Notes under the pieces: model-generated
Database searches by the model: none
What the model was told of the DNA's origin: nothing
What the model saw: the letters and a program-made list of their open reading frames with translations, nothing else
Position numbers and translations under genes: made by a program
In this document: piece by piece, positions 53,963-63,346 of the stretch
Layout of the letters: each line of letters begins with the position of its first letter
How positions within the stretch are numbered: position 1 is the first letter of the stretch
Assembly (NCBI GenBank): GCA_963712815.1
Contig: CAVQJL010000016.1
Coordinates: forward strand, 79,585 to 143,584
From: RPQJ01 sp963712815
Lineage (GTDB): Bacteria; Pseudomonadota; Gammaproteobacteria; Steroidobacterales; Steroidobacteraceae
Direction of reading: 5' to 3'
DNA length: 64,000 nucleotides

Positions 53963-54445
53963 ATGGCCTGGGACCTGCCGTCACCCTTCATCCACGAGCG
54001 CGTGGCCCACCACACCGAGATCGACGGCTACGGGCACGTGAACAACGTGGTCTACGTCGCCTGGATGGATGACTGCGCCTGGGCACACTCCACCGAGCGT
54101 GGCATCCCGCCCGAGCTGTGCCGGCGGCTCAACCGCGGCATGGCCGTGTGGCGCACCCAGGTGCACTACCTCGGCTCCGCCTATGAGGGCGAGCGCATCC
54201 AGGTCGGCACCTGGCCGGTGTACAACGACAGCCGGCTGCGAATCGAGCGGCGCTTCCAGATCCGTCGCGAGGCCGACGGCCAGACCCTGGTGCGGGCGCT
54301 GATCCACTACGTCTGCATCGACCTCGAGACGGGCAAGGCGAAACGGATGCCCGCCGAGTTCACGAAGTACACCGTGGCGCCCGAGGTGGCCGAGGCGGTG
54401 GCCCGGGAGACCGAGCCCTTCCAGCCCGGCGTCGAGCCGCGCTGA
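53963..54445 (+). CDS. 4-Hydroxybenzoyl-CoA thioesterase-type acyl-CoA thioesterase
   Basis: A 160-residue hotdog thioesterase. The N-terminal HHTEIDGYGHVNNVVYVAWMDDCAW has the Asp/Gly/His/Asn signature of the 4HBT class. It hydrolyses acyl-CoA thioesters in the cytoplasm; the substrate is unknown. ATG at 53963 is chosen because GAGG at 53951-53954 is 8 bases away; GTG at 53957 would be too close. It begins 10 bases after the acyltransferase stop, suggesting one lipid-related operon. Confidence 0.9.
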   Translation: MAWDLPSPFIHERVAHHTEIDGYGHVNNVVYVAWMDDCAWAHSTERGIPPELCRRLNRGMAVWRTQVHYLGSAYEGERIQVGTWPVYNDSRLRIERRFQIRREADGQTLVRALIHYVCIDLETGKAKRMPAEFTKYTVAPEVAEAVARETEPFQPGVEPR

Positions 54446-54513
54446 GAGCGGCGACGACCGCGCGGACGGGTGCCGCGGGACGCTGGAAATTCACGCAGAG
54501 ACAGGAGAACGAC

Positions 54514-55408
54514 ATGCACGATCGCTGGACCGGACCCGAGCTCGATTCGCTCATCGGACGCACGGCGCTGACCCGCCGCGAGATGCTGGTCACCTCGCTT
54601 GCGGTCGGCTTCGCGGCGGCGGCACTGCCGGTGCGCGCCGACACCGTGATCACCACGGGCAGCGAGGGCCTCACGGCCGGCGAGGTGAAGATCCCGGTGC
54701 CGGACGGCGAGATCCCGGCCTACCGCGCCATGCCGGCGACCGGCGGGCCGTTCCCGGTGGTGCTCGTGGTGCAGGAGATCTTCGGCGTGCACGAGCACAT
54801 CAAGGACGTCTGCCGGCGCTTCGCGAAGGAAGGCTACTGCGCCGTCGCACCCGAGCTGTACGCGCGCCAGGGCGACGTCTCGAAGCTCACGGACTACCGC
54901 GAGATCTTCGCGCAGGTGGTCTCGAAGGTGCCGGACGCGCAGGTGATGGCAGACCTCGACGCCGCCGTGGCCTGGGCCGCGAAGTCGAGCCAGGGCGACG
55001 ATGCGCGCGTGGGCGTGACCGGCTTCTGCTGGGGCGGGCGCATCACCTGGCTCTACGCCGCGCACAACCCGAAGCTCAAGGCGGGCGTGGCCTGGTACGG
55101 GCGCCTCGTGGGCGAGGCCACCGAGCTGCAGCCGAAGTACCCGATCGACGTCGTCAGCGCAGCTGCACGCGCCGGTGCTCGGGCTCTACGGCGGACAGGA
55201 CCAGGGCATCCCGCTCGCGGACGTGGAGAAGATGCGTGCCGCGCTCGCGGCCGCGAAGCAACCCTCCGAGATCGTCGTGTTCCCCGAGGCGCCGCACGGC
55301 TTCCACGCCGACTACCGGCCGAGCTTCCGGGCGCAGGACGCGAAGGAAGCGTGGGGCCAGTGCCTCGCGTGGTTCCGCAGGCACGGGGTCGGGCAGCGAG
55401 CCGGCTAG
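54514..55408 (+). CDS. Exported dienelactone hydrolase family protein, one frameshift
   Basis: An alpha/beta hydrolase of the dienelactone hydrolase class. The Cys nucleophile is Cys172 in GFCWGG, the His lies in EAPHGFHADYRP and the acid residue in GGQDQGIP. The N-terminus TRREMLVTSLAVGFAAAALPVRAD is a twin-arginine-like signal, so the enzyme may be periplasmic. The frame breaks near 55158: after IDVVS, one base later reads QLHAPVLGLYGGQ and continues to the stop. Restored length is 297 residues. AGGAG precedes the ATG by 7 bases. Its stop overlaps the TonB receptor stop by 3 bases in convergent orientation. Confidence 0.88.
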
Positions 55409-57761
55409 TAGCGCCAGAGCACGCCCACGGACGGCACCAGCGGCAACCAGTGGCGGTACTCGCGCTCGAGCGCGAGGTCGCCGCTCGCGTCGTACACGGA
55501 CGAGAAATCCACGCAGCAGGGATTCTGCCGGTTGAGTGCGTTCGTGACCTCGGCGAACACCGTGAGGTCGCCGCGCGGCAGCCGGAAGTCGCGGCTCACG
55601 CGCAGGTCCACCGACGCGAAGTCGGCGAGCCGCCCGGAGTTGCGTGGGCCGAGCTCGATTCCGTCCGGGGCCGGGTCGCGCTCGACCACGCGGACCGGTG
55701 TCGTCGGCCAGCCCGTGTGATAGGCGGCCGCGAGCGTCACCTGCCAGCCGTCGTCCGACCAGGTGAGGCCGCCGCCGAGCGAGTGCGTCTGGTCCCAGCT
55801 GCGGCGCACGTCCTCGCCGCGGACGTCGTCTCGCACGCGCGACCACGTGTAGTTCAGCCAGCCGTTCCACGGGTCGTCGCTGCGGCGCGTGAGCAGCCAC
55901 TCGATGCCCTCCGCAAGCGCGGAATCCGGGGCGATGCGCACGCGGTCCCAGCGCAGCTCCGGCACCAGCGACAGCGGGTCGAACAGGCTCTCGTAGCGCG
56001 GCCGCAGCTCGAGGTAGTCCTTGCGATAGCCCTCGACGCGCAGTGAAAACCCCGCCGGCAGCTCCTGCTCGAGGCCCAGGATCGCGTGATCCGCCTTCTG
56101 GGTCGGGAAGAACTCGTCGATGCCGTCCTCGACCTGCAGCTCGTTGATGCCCTGGAACTGGCCGTAGCGTCCCCAGCTGGCGCGCAGCCGCGTGGCGTCG
56201 CCGGCCTGGTACAGCAGGTTGATTCGCGGGCTCCACTGGCGGTCGCCGTCGGTATCGGCATAGGTCTGCGTTTCCCAGCGAATGCCGAGCTCGACGGCCA
56301 GCCGGTCGGTGGCGAGCACGCGGCTCGTGGCATAGGCCGCGACGTGTGCCCCCGACGGGTCCGGATCGAGGGCCCGCACGGTCACCGGTCTCAGCGGCCT
56401 CCGGGAACGGATAGCCAGGCTCGAATCGCACCGCGCTCGCGTAGTCGTACTCGGCCGACAGGTGGCGCAGCTCGAGGCCGAAGCGGTGCAGCCAGCGGGG
56501 CGTCGAGTGGTGGCCGTCGAGCTTGAGGCCGAGCACGTCGTACTCGCGCTCGTCGTCCACGGCGCCGACGCGACGTCCGGCCTCATCGACCTCGCCGGTG
56601 CGGTCGACGGAGACCGCCGTGTAGGACAGGATCGCGCTCGCGCCGAGCGCGTCCGAGAAGTCGTGCTCCAGCGTCGCCCAGAAATAGGAGTTGCGGTAGT
56701 CGGCCTCCGCGAACTCGGTCTCGGCGGCGTTGATCACCTCCGCGCTGTCGGCCGACAGCAGCAGGTTCAGGCGGCCCCGGGTCTGCGGCGAGAATTCGTA
56801 GTCCACGCCGGCCGAAGCCGTCCATGTAGCTCGCCTCGCCGATCTCCGAGTCGACGAAATCGGCCACCTCGTCGAGGTTGCTGCGCCGAACGGCGGCGAG
56901 CCACTGCCCTCGCCCGTCGGCGAAGCGCTGCGCTGCGAGCGCCTGGGCGTGGAAGAGGCTGAGGCCGAGCTCGTAGTAGCGGTCTGCCTCGGGCCGCACC
57001 GAGGTCGCCTCGATGACCGCGCTCATGCGGTCGCCGAACTCGGCCGTGAAGCCGCCGGCGTGCACGTCGAGCCCGCTCAGGATGCGCGGGTCGAGCAGGC
57101 TCGCCGGACTCAGCAGCAGCTGCAGGTGGAACGGGTCGTAGAGGGGCAGGCCGTCCAGCACCACCAGCGTCTCGTTGGCCTCGCCGCCGCGGATGTTCGC
57201 GAGGCCCGACAGGCCGTTGCTCGCGGCGCCCGGCAGCCGGTGCACGGCCTTGAGTGCGTCCTCGGCGAAGCGGGGGAGCCCCTCGATCTCCTCCTGCGTG
57301 AGCAGCGTGTGCGCGTCGGGCACGTCCGCCGACAGCGAGTAGCGGCTGGAGGCGACGACGATCTCCTCGAGGCGCGGGCTGGCGGGAGTCGCGGGTGGCG
57401 CAATCGGTGCCGGAGTGGCGGGCGTCACGAGCGCTGGCTGCGCCCGCACGATCGCGTACGCCTGCTCGCCGACGCGCCGGGCCTCGAGGCCGTGCGGTGC
57501 GAGCACCTCCGCCAGCACCTCGCCCGGCGTGTCGCCAACGGGCTCGCGCAGCACGCGCAGCGAATCGGGCACCGTCTCGCTGCTGTAGATGAGGCGCAGG
57601 CCCTGCTGGCCGAGCTCGTGCAGCACCTCGGTGACGCGGCGGCCCGCGTAGCCCGTGGATGCCGCGAGCGCGGCCACACACCCGAACAGCATGCAGGCCA
57701 ACGCCGCGGCGCGAAACGCCGCCCGGAATCGCGGGACAGTGTAGGTCTGGTCGGGCGGCAC
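55405..57761 (-). CDS. TonB-dependent receptor with N-terminal STN signalling domain, two frameshifts
   Basis: An outer-membrane receptor of about 784 residues once two shifts are corrected. The order is signal peptide, STN (secretin/TonB N-terminal) domain at about 35-110 (VTEVLHELGQQGLRLIYSS), a proline-rich linker, plug (RLEEIVVASSRYSL, then GLANIRGGEANETLVVLDG) and barrel. Breaks lie near 56813 (…SYMDGF to AGVDYEFS) and near 56386 (…PEAAET to VTVRALDPDPSG); each is repaired by dropping one base. The STN domain allows signalling to a FecR-like protein, which the next gene upstream encodes. Ligand unknown. GTG at 57761 is the best start. Confidence 0.85.
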
Positions 57762-57797
57762 GAGCCGCCGGATAGTAACGGAGCGGGTTGCCGCGGC

Positions 57798-58842
57798 CTA
57801 TTGCGGCATGCCGCCGGTCGCGCGTGTTGCGGGGCGGCTCAGCGGCGCGGCGGCGTCGACCCGGATGCGGTCGGCCTCGATCCCGGCCGCAGCGAGGTCG
57901 TGGACAGCACGGCTGCGACGGCCTCGTCGGGCGTCAGTCCCTCGACCGTGCCGCTCAGGGTCACGGCTCGCGCCCGCTCCGCGGCATCGGGCGAGGCGAA
58001 GACGACCGAGCGCCCGGTCTCGCGTGCGGCCCACTCGAGGAAGTCCTCGACGCTGCGGCCCTCGAGCGTGAACGGCGGCGTGATCGTCGCGAGCCAGTTC
58101 CACTCGGCGCGCATTCGGCGCCAGCGCGGAGCGCTCGATCCGACCCGCCGCGACGACGAGCTGTTCGCCCGCCGCGCCCTGCACGGCACCGGACGGCGTG
58201 CCGACCTGCACCCGGCCCTCGCGAATCGCGACGCGCAGCCCGTTCCCGGCCAGGCGGGCCTCGTACTGCGTGCCCAGGTGACGCACCGCGCCGGCGGGTG
58301 TCGCGAGCTCGAAGTCCGGCGACGGTGTGCTCGCCTCGGCCCGGGAGTCCACGTACACGGCGCCCTCGCGACAGGCTGGCGTGCGCCGCGTCCTCGAACG
58401 CGAGCAGCGTGCCCGAGTCGAGCCGCAGCTCCACGCCGTCGGTCAGTCGCAGCGCAACGCGGCCGCCGCTGCCGGTGCGCAGCCGCGTCCCGGCCTCGAG
58501 CGTCGCGGCCGCCGCGAGCGGGATCCAGCGCCCGTCGCCGTCGTCCTGCCGGACGTCGCCCACGACCCGGGTGACCGAGGCCACGAGCGCGTCGCCCGGC
58601 GCCAGGGAGGGCTGCGCGATCCAGACCGCGACCGCGGCCATCGCCACCCCGGCCGCCGCGGCCCAGCCCGTGAACTGCCGGCGGCGCCGACGGGCCGCCA
58701 CCGTGGCGCGCCACTCCGATTCGACGGCCGCGCGCACGCTCGCCATTGCCTCGGGCGCTGCCTTGCCGCGTGGTCCCACGGTCGCGAGCAGGGCCGCGAG
58801 GTCCGTGTCGTTTCGTCCGTCGTCGTGTGATCGTTCGTTCAC
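57798..58842 (-). CDS. FecR-like anti-sigma/signal-transducing protein, three frameshifts
   Basis: The inner-membrane partner of the neighbouring ECF sigma factor. The N-terminal about 55 residues would face the cytoplasm and hold the sigma factor. Residues about 57-76 are a transmembrane helix (FTGWAAAAGVAMAAVAVW). The periplasmic FecR domain (VGDVRQDDGDGRWIPLAAAATLEAG) and a C-terminal STN-like repeat (LEGRSVEDFLEW, VTLSGTVEGLTPDEAVAAVLS) follow. Breaks near 58370 and 58110 each need one base removed, and one near 57886 needs one base added. The total length is about 347 residues. GTG at 58842 follows an AGGGG site. Confidence 0.82.
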
Positions 58843-58855
58843 TCGTAATCCCCTC

Positions 58856-59467
58856 TCAGGCCTCGAGGCTCGCGAGCACGTCGGCCGCGGAGGCGCCGAA
58901 CACCGCTTCGAGCCCGTCCCGAAACGCCACCCGCGCGCGCGCCAGCAGCGACTGCGCCGCGGTGTGGCCGATCCCCAGCAGGTCGCCGATTTCCTCGACC
59001 GACCGCCCCTCGACGTATTTCCATTCCAGCGCCTCGCCGTAGCGGCCGGGCAGGCGGTCGAGCACCGCGTGCACGAGGCGCTTCAGTTCGGCCGCGTCGC
59101 AGCGGCGCAGCGGGTCGTCGCCCGGCGGCGCCTCGATCGACTCGAGGGCGGCGCGAACTTCCTCGCTGTCCTCGATGAGGATCACCTTCTCGGAGTGGCG
59201 CCGCTGCGAGCGCACCTGGTCGGCGATCTCGCGCCGGCAGATCTGGCACAGCCAGGTGAACAGCGCCGCGTCGCCGCGGAAGTCCGCGAGCTTGCGCATC
59301 GCCTTGATGAGCGTGGCCTGGACCACGTCCTTGGCGGTGTCGGCGTTGCGGTCGAGGCGGGGCAGCGCAAAGCGGTAGATGCGCGGGAAGTACGTCTCGA
59401 AGAACGTGACGAAGGCCCGCTCGTCGCCCGCGAGCATCTGCTGCACCAATTGCCGGTCTTCGCTCAC
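58856..59467 (-). CDS. ECF-family RNA polymerase sigma factor
   Basis: A 203-residue extracytoplasmic-function sigma factor. Region 2 (FVTFFETYFPRIYRFALPRL, then DVVQATLIKAMRKLADFRGDA) and region 4 (LDRLPGRYGEALEWKYVEGRSVEEIGDLLGIGHTAAQSLLARAR) are clear. It would bind promoters when released by the FecR-like protein encoded 13 bases downstream. GTG at 59467 is the start. The promoter-like arm at 59494-59526 lies just upstream, which suggests it transcribes its own gene. Confidence 0.93.
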   Translation of the reverse strand: MSEDRQLVQQMLAGDERAFVTFFETYFPRIYRFALPRLDRNADTAKDVVQATLIKAMRKLADFRGDAALFTWLCQICRREIADQVRSQRRHSEKVILIEDSEEVRAALESIEAPPGDDPLRRCDAAELKRLVHAVLDRLPGRYGEALEWKYVEGRSVEEIGDLLGIGHTAAQSLLARARVAFRDGLEAVFGASAADVLASLEA

Positions 59468-59493
59468 GTGGCTGTCCCTGGGTGTCCTGCGCA

Positions 59494-59526
59494 GTTAGAC
59501 GCCGCGCGGCGGGCAAATCAATCGCG
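59494..59526 (-). promoter_or_regulatory. Predicted ECF promoter driving the sigma factor gene
   Basis: On the minus strand GATTGA (59523-59518), a 16-base spacer and CGTCTAA (59501-59495) form a -35/-10 pair of ECF type, with CGTC at -10 as in many ECF promoters. It ends 27 bases before the sigma factor GTG. It is matched by an almost identical copy in the opposite orientation at 59598-59630. Confidence 0.65.
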
Positions 59527-59597
59527 TGGCCGGGCCGACGCTCGTGTCTGTCGGTAACGCTCTGAATTGCATCGGTTTATTTCGGGGCCGCGACCGT

Positions 59598-59630
59598 CGC
59601 GATTGATTTGCCCGCGGACCGCCGTCTAAC
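59598..59630 (+). promoter_or_regulatory. Predicted ECF promoter driving the thermostable-hemolysin operon
   Basis: GATTGA (59601-59606), a 16-base spacer (59607-59622) and CGTCTAA (59623-59629). Compared with the inverted arm at 59494-59526, 29 of 33 bases are identical, and all four differences lie in the spacer. This is what is expected if both arms are recognised by the same sigma factor. The ATG of the downstream gene is 59 bases past the -10. Confidence 0.65.
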
Positions 59631-59688
59631 CGGGCGAGACGAGGGCAACCGCCCTTGGTGGCCCGCCGGCCTGAGGAGTCGCGACTTG

Positions 59689-60315
59689 ATGGAATCTTCT
59701 GCAGCGCAGGCCACCGGTCGCCGGCCCCTCGGCAGCCTGCTGCACCTCGGCGTGGCGGGCACGGATGCGTCCGACCGGGCCGAGCTCGAGGCCTTCGTCG
59801 GCGCCGCGTTCAAGCGCGGCCACGACGCGACGGTGACGAGCTTCATGCCGACACTCCTTTCTTTCCGCGATCGCGCCGGGGACCTGCGCGGCGTGGTCGG
59901 GCTGCGCGGGGCCGCGCCGCAGCCCTTGTACCTCGAGCAGTACCTCGAGCAGCCGGTCGAGGCCGCAATTGCCTCGGTCACCGGCCAGCCGGTGCGGCGC
60001 GAGCAGGTCGTCGAGGTGGGCAACCTCGCCGGCAGCAACTGCCGCGCGGCCATGCGGATGGTGGCGCTGCTGCCCGGTTACCTGCTGTCGCGGGACTACC
60101 GCTGGATCGTGTTCACCGCGACCAGCACGGTGCGCGGCATCCTCGAGGGCTTCGGCGCGCCGCTCGTGGAACTGGCCCGCGCCGACGGCGCGCGCGTCGC
60201 CGGCAGCCGCGATCGCTGGGGCCGCTACTACGAGAAGGATCCGCGCGTGCTCGCCGGCTACCTGCCCGCGAGCCGGCGCATCCCGGGATTCAGCGACGCA
60301 TCTCATGATCGCTAG
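59689..60315 (+). CDS. Thermostable-hemolysin family protein (GNAT-like fold)
   Basis: A 208-residue protein matching the family named after the Vibrio thermostable hemolysin (delta-VPH). Its sequence resembles small GNAT or acyl-homoserine-lactone-synthase-like acyltransferases. Visible features are FLVGAAFKRGHDA-like (EAFVGAAFKRGHDATVTSFMP), LYLEQYLEQPVEAAI, VVEVGNLAGSNCRAAMRMVALL and the ending WGRYYEKDPRVLAGYLP. The true reaction is not established; the hemolysin name should not be taken as function. GAGGAG lies 9 bases before the ATG. It overlaps the ligase gene by 11 bases. It is the first gene after the predicted ECF promoter. Confidence 0.85.
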   Translation: MESSAAQATGRRPLGSLLHLGVAGTDASDRAELEAFVGAAFKRGHDATVTSFMPTLLSFRDRAGDLRGVVGLRGAAPQPLYLEQYLEQPVEAAIASVTGQPVRREQVVEVGNLAGSNCRAAMRMVALLPGYLLSRDYRWIVFTATSTVRGILEGFGAPLVELARADGARVAGSRDRWGRYYEKDPRVLAGYLPASRRIPGFSDASHDR

Positions 60316-61795
60316 CGCGCTCGCCTCGGCCCGGCCGGCCGTGCCCGGGCGCGTCGCCCTCGACGACGGACGACTCGCCCTCGGCTACGACGAGCTCGAG
60401 TCGCGGGTCGCGGAGGAGGGCGACTGGCTCGCCGGCTGCGGCGAGCGCTTCGCGATCGTGGCGGACAACGGCGTCGGCTGGGCGATCGCCGACCTCGCGC
60501 TGCATCGCCGGCCGCTGCCCTGCGTGCCCCTGCCCGGCTTCTTCACCTCCGGCGCAGATCCTCCACGCGCTCGACGATGCCGGCATCGACTGCCTGCTCA
60601 CCGACGATCCGGCGCGCATGCGCGCGCTGCTCACGGGCTGGCGCACCGCCGGCGTGTCCGGCCGGTCGGGGCTCGCGATGTTCCGCCGCCAGCTCGACGC
60701 GTCGTCGCGACCGCCCATGCCCGCCGGCACGGCCAAGGTCACCTACACCTCGGGCAGCACCGGCGCGCCCAAGGGCGTGTGCCTCGGCACGGACCAGCTC
60801 GACGCGATTGCCCGATCGCTGGCCGGCGCCACGGCCGCGCTCGGCATCGAGCGCCACCTCTGCCTGCTGCCGCTCGCCACCCTGCTCGAGAACATCGCCG
60901 GCATCCACGCACCGCTGCTCGCGGGGGCCACCTGCCTGCTGCCGCCGGCGGGCGTCACGGGCATGAGCTACGCGGGGCCGGACGCGGGCCGCCTGCTCGC
61001 CTGCATCGCGGCCAGCCGGCCCGACAGCCTCGTGCTCGTGCCGGAACTTCTGCGGCTGCTGGTCACGGCTGCCGAGCGCGGCTGGAAGGTCCCGCCGTCG
61101 CTGCGGTTCGTCGCGGTCGGGGGCGCGCCGGCGTCGGTCGAGTTGCTCGGGCGGGCCGACGGCCGTCGGGCTGCCGGTGTTCGAGGGCTACGGGCTCAGC
61201 GAGTGCGCGTCGGTGGTGTGCCTGAACACCCCCGCGGCCCGGCGCCCGGGCAGCGTCGGGCGGCCTCTGCCGCACGCGCGGGTCCGCGTGGCGGATGACG
61301 GGCAGATCATGGTGTCGGGCGTGACGATGCTCGGCTATCTCGGCGAGCCGCCGCGCCGCGCGGGCGAGGAGTGGGCCACCGGCGACCTCGGCGAGATCGA
61401 CGCCGACGGCTACGTGTACGTGCGCGGCCGCATGCGCAACGTCTTCATCACCAGCCTCGGCCGCAACGTCGCCCCGGAGTGGGTCGAGCGCGAGATCGCG
61501 CTGCAGGACGGCATCCGCCACGTGATGGTGCACGGCGAGGCGCGGCCGTACGCAATCGCGATCGTGAGCGCCGGCGAGCGCCGGGGTGGACGATGCGACG
61601 CTCGCACGCGGCATCGCCGCGGCCAACGCCACGCTGCCCGACTACGCGCAGGTGCGCCGCTGGCTGCGCGCGCCCGAGCCCTTCTCCTTCGACAACGGCC
61701 TGCTCACGTCCAACGGCCGGCTGCGCCGCGGCGAGATCCGCGCGCGCTACGCAACCCTGCTCGACGCGCTGTACCGCGACGAGATCGATTCCTGA
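60305..61795 (+). CDS. AMP-dependent synthetase/ligase, three frameshifts
   Basis: An adenylate-forming ligase of about 493 residues once three single-base breaks are corrected (near 60550, 61160 and 61580; each needs one base removed). Core motifs are TYTSGSTGAPKG, VFEGYGLSECASVV, WATGDLGEIDADGY and RMRNVFITSLGRNV. The position of the usual A10 lysine (NGK) is NGR here, at 61718-61720, which could weaken adenylation. It would activate a carboxylic acid, probably an acyl chain, as an adenylate or CoA ester. It lies between the hemolysin-family and diiron-type genes in the same direction. Confidence 0.83.
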
Positions 61796-61808
61796 TGCGA
61801 GGTGAACG

Positions 61809-62514
61809 ATGACATTCCACGAGCAACTGGCTCGCGCGACCGCGGCCGACCGTGACTACCTGCTGGCCGCGCCGGTGATCCGGCGCAGCCTGGCGGGCGA
61901 GGTGACGCGCGAGCTCTACGTCGCCTTCCTGACCCAGGCCTACCACCACGTGCGCCACACGGTGCCGCTGCTGATGGCGGTGGGCGGGCGGCTGCCTGAC
62001 CGGCATCGCTGGCTGCAGGAGGCCGTGCTGCACTACCTCGAGGAGGAGACCGGCCACGAGGAGTGGATCTTGAACGACATCGAGCACGCAGGCGGCGACC
62101 GCGCGGCCGCGGCGGCCTCCGAGCCCGCCGTCGCGACCGAGGCGATGGTCGCCTACGCCTACGACACCGTCATGCGCCGCAACCCGCTCGGCTTCTTCGG
62201 CATGGTGCACGTGCTCGAGGGCACCAGCGTCGCGCTCGCGCTCAACGCGGCGGACCGCATCCAGCAGACGCTCGGCCTGCCGACGCGCGCCTTCACCTAC
62301 CTGCGCAGCCACGGCGAGCTCGACAAGGAGCACGTCAACGACCTCGCCGCGATCCTCGAGCGCTTCACCGAGGCCGAGGACCGCGAGGCGGTGATCCGTT
62401 GCGCCCGCGGCATCTACTGGCTGTACGGGCAGGTGTTCCGCGGGCTCGACGCCGAGGTCGAGGTCGAGGTCGAGGCGCGGCGCGACGGTGCTCGCGCTCA
62501 GGAGAACGGCATGA
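61809..62514 (+). CDS. Haem-oxygenase-like diiron (TenA/UndA-type) protein
   Basis: About 235 residues of helical haem-oxygenase fold, of the class annotated as iron-containing redox enzymes. The metal-ligand pattern is clear: E-x2-H at Glu80/His83, Glu137 in VLEGTS, and H-x3-D-x2-H at His168/Asp172/His175, as in the diiron fatty-acid decarboxylase UndA. GAGGTG precedes the ATG. As written, the frame continues without a stop into the following dehydrogenase. However, that gene has its own AGGAG and ATG at 62511, and a TGA one frame away at 62512-62514 would give the usual 4-base overlap. One extra base in the GAGGTC repeat near 62455-62475 would explain the read-through. Confidence 0.8.
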
Positions 62515-63332
62515 ACCCCGCCTCGATCAAGGCGCTGGTCACCGGCGGCGGCGGCGGCATCGGCGGCGCCATCGCCGACGAGCTGCTGGCGCGCGGCGCG
62601 AGCGTGCTGCTCGTGGACCGCGACGCTGCCGCACTCGCTCGAGCCGCCGCGCGGCTCGCCGTCTACGGCGAGCGCGTCGACACGCTGACGGCCGACCTCA
62701 CCAGCAGCGCGGACCGGCAGCGCCTCTGCGCCGCCGCCGCGGCCTGGCGCGGCGGCGTCAACGTGCTGATCAACAACGCCGGCGTCAACCACTTCCGCAT
62801 GTTCGCCGACCAGCCGCCCGAGCAGCTCGACCTCGCGATCGCGATCAACCTGCTGGCGCCGATCCACCTCTGCCAGGAGCTGCTGCCGCAGCTGCAGCGC
62901 CAGGTCGAGGCCTGCATCCTCAACATCGGCTCGGTGTTCGGCGCCATCGGCTACCCGGGCTACGCGGTCTACTCGGCGACCAAGTTCGCGGTGCGCGGCT
63001 TCACCGAGGCGCTGCGGCGCGAGCTGGCCGACTCGAACGTGACGGTCCGCTACCTCGCGCCGCGCGCGACCCGCACCGGCATCAACACCGCGGCGGTCGA
63101 GCGCATGAACGACGAGCTCGGCGTGACGATGGACCCGCCCGAGCTCGTGGCGAGGGCCGTGTGCGACATGCTGGGCGGACGCCGCGTCGAGGCGGTGATC
63201 GGCTGGCCCGAGAAGTTCTTCGCGCGCATCAACGGCCTCCTGCCTCGACTCGTCGACGGCGCGCTGCGCAAGCAGCTGCCCGTCATCCGCCGCTACGCCG
63301 GCGAGCCGCCCGTGGCCGCCGCCAAGCACTGA
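62511..63332 (+). CDS. Short-chain dehydrogenase/reductase
   Basis: A 273-residue classical SDR. It has TGGGGGIGGAIA (cofactor loop, about 11-22), LVDRDAAALARAA (an acidic residue after the second strand suggests NAD), NNAG, the catalytic Ser in NIGSVFG and YSATK. C-terminal helices are complete. It would oxidise or reduce a hydroxyl/keto group on the product of the cluster. The ATG at 62511 has AGGAG 7 bases upstream. It can also be read as the second domain of an open 507-codon frame starting at 61809. Confidence 0.88.
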   Translation: MNPASIKALVTGGGGGIGGAIADELLARGASVLLVDRDAAALARAAARLAVYGERVDTLTADLTSSADRQRLCAAAAAWRGGVNVLINNAGVNHFRMFADQPPEQLDLAIAINLLAPIHLCQELLPQLQRQVEACILNIGSVFGAIGYPGYAVYSATKFAVRGFTEALRRELADSNVTVRYLAPRATRTGINTAAVERMNDELGVTMDPPELVARAVCDMLGGRRVEAVIGWPEKFFARINGLLPRLVDGALRKQLPVIRRYAGEPPVAAAKH

Positions 63333-63346
63333 CGAGGTATCCAGTC

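Noticed and set aside
59689..60315. Calling this gene a hemolysin toxin
   Set aside because: The family name comes from one Vibrio protein. There is no signal peptide, and the sequence and gene context look enzymatic.
62455..62475. GAGGTC tandem repeat as a microsatellite or functional repeat
   Set aside because: It is only about three copies, inside coding sequence. It is relevant mainly as a possible indel site.
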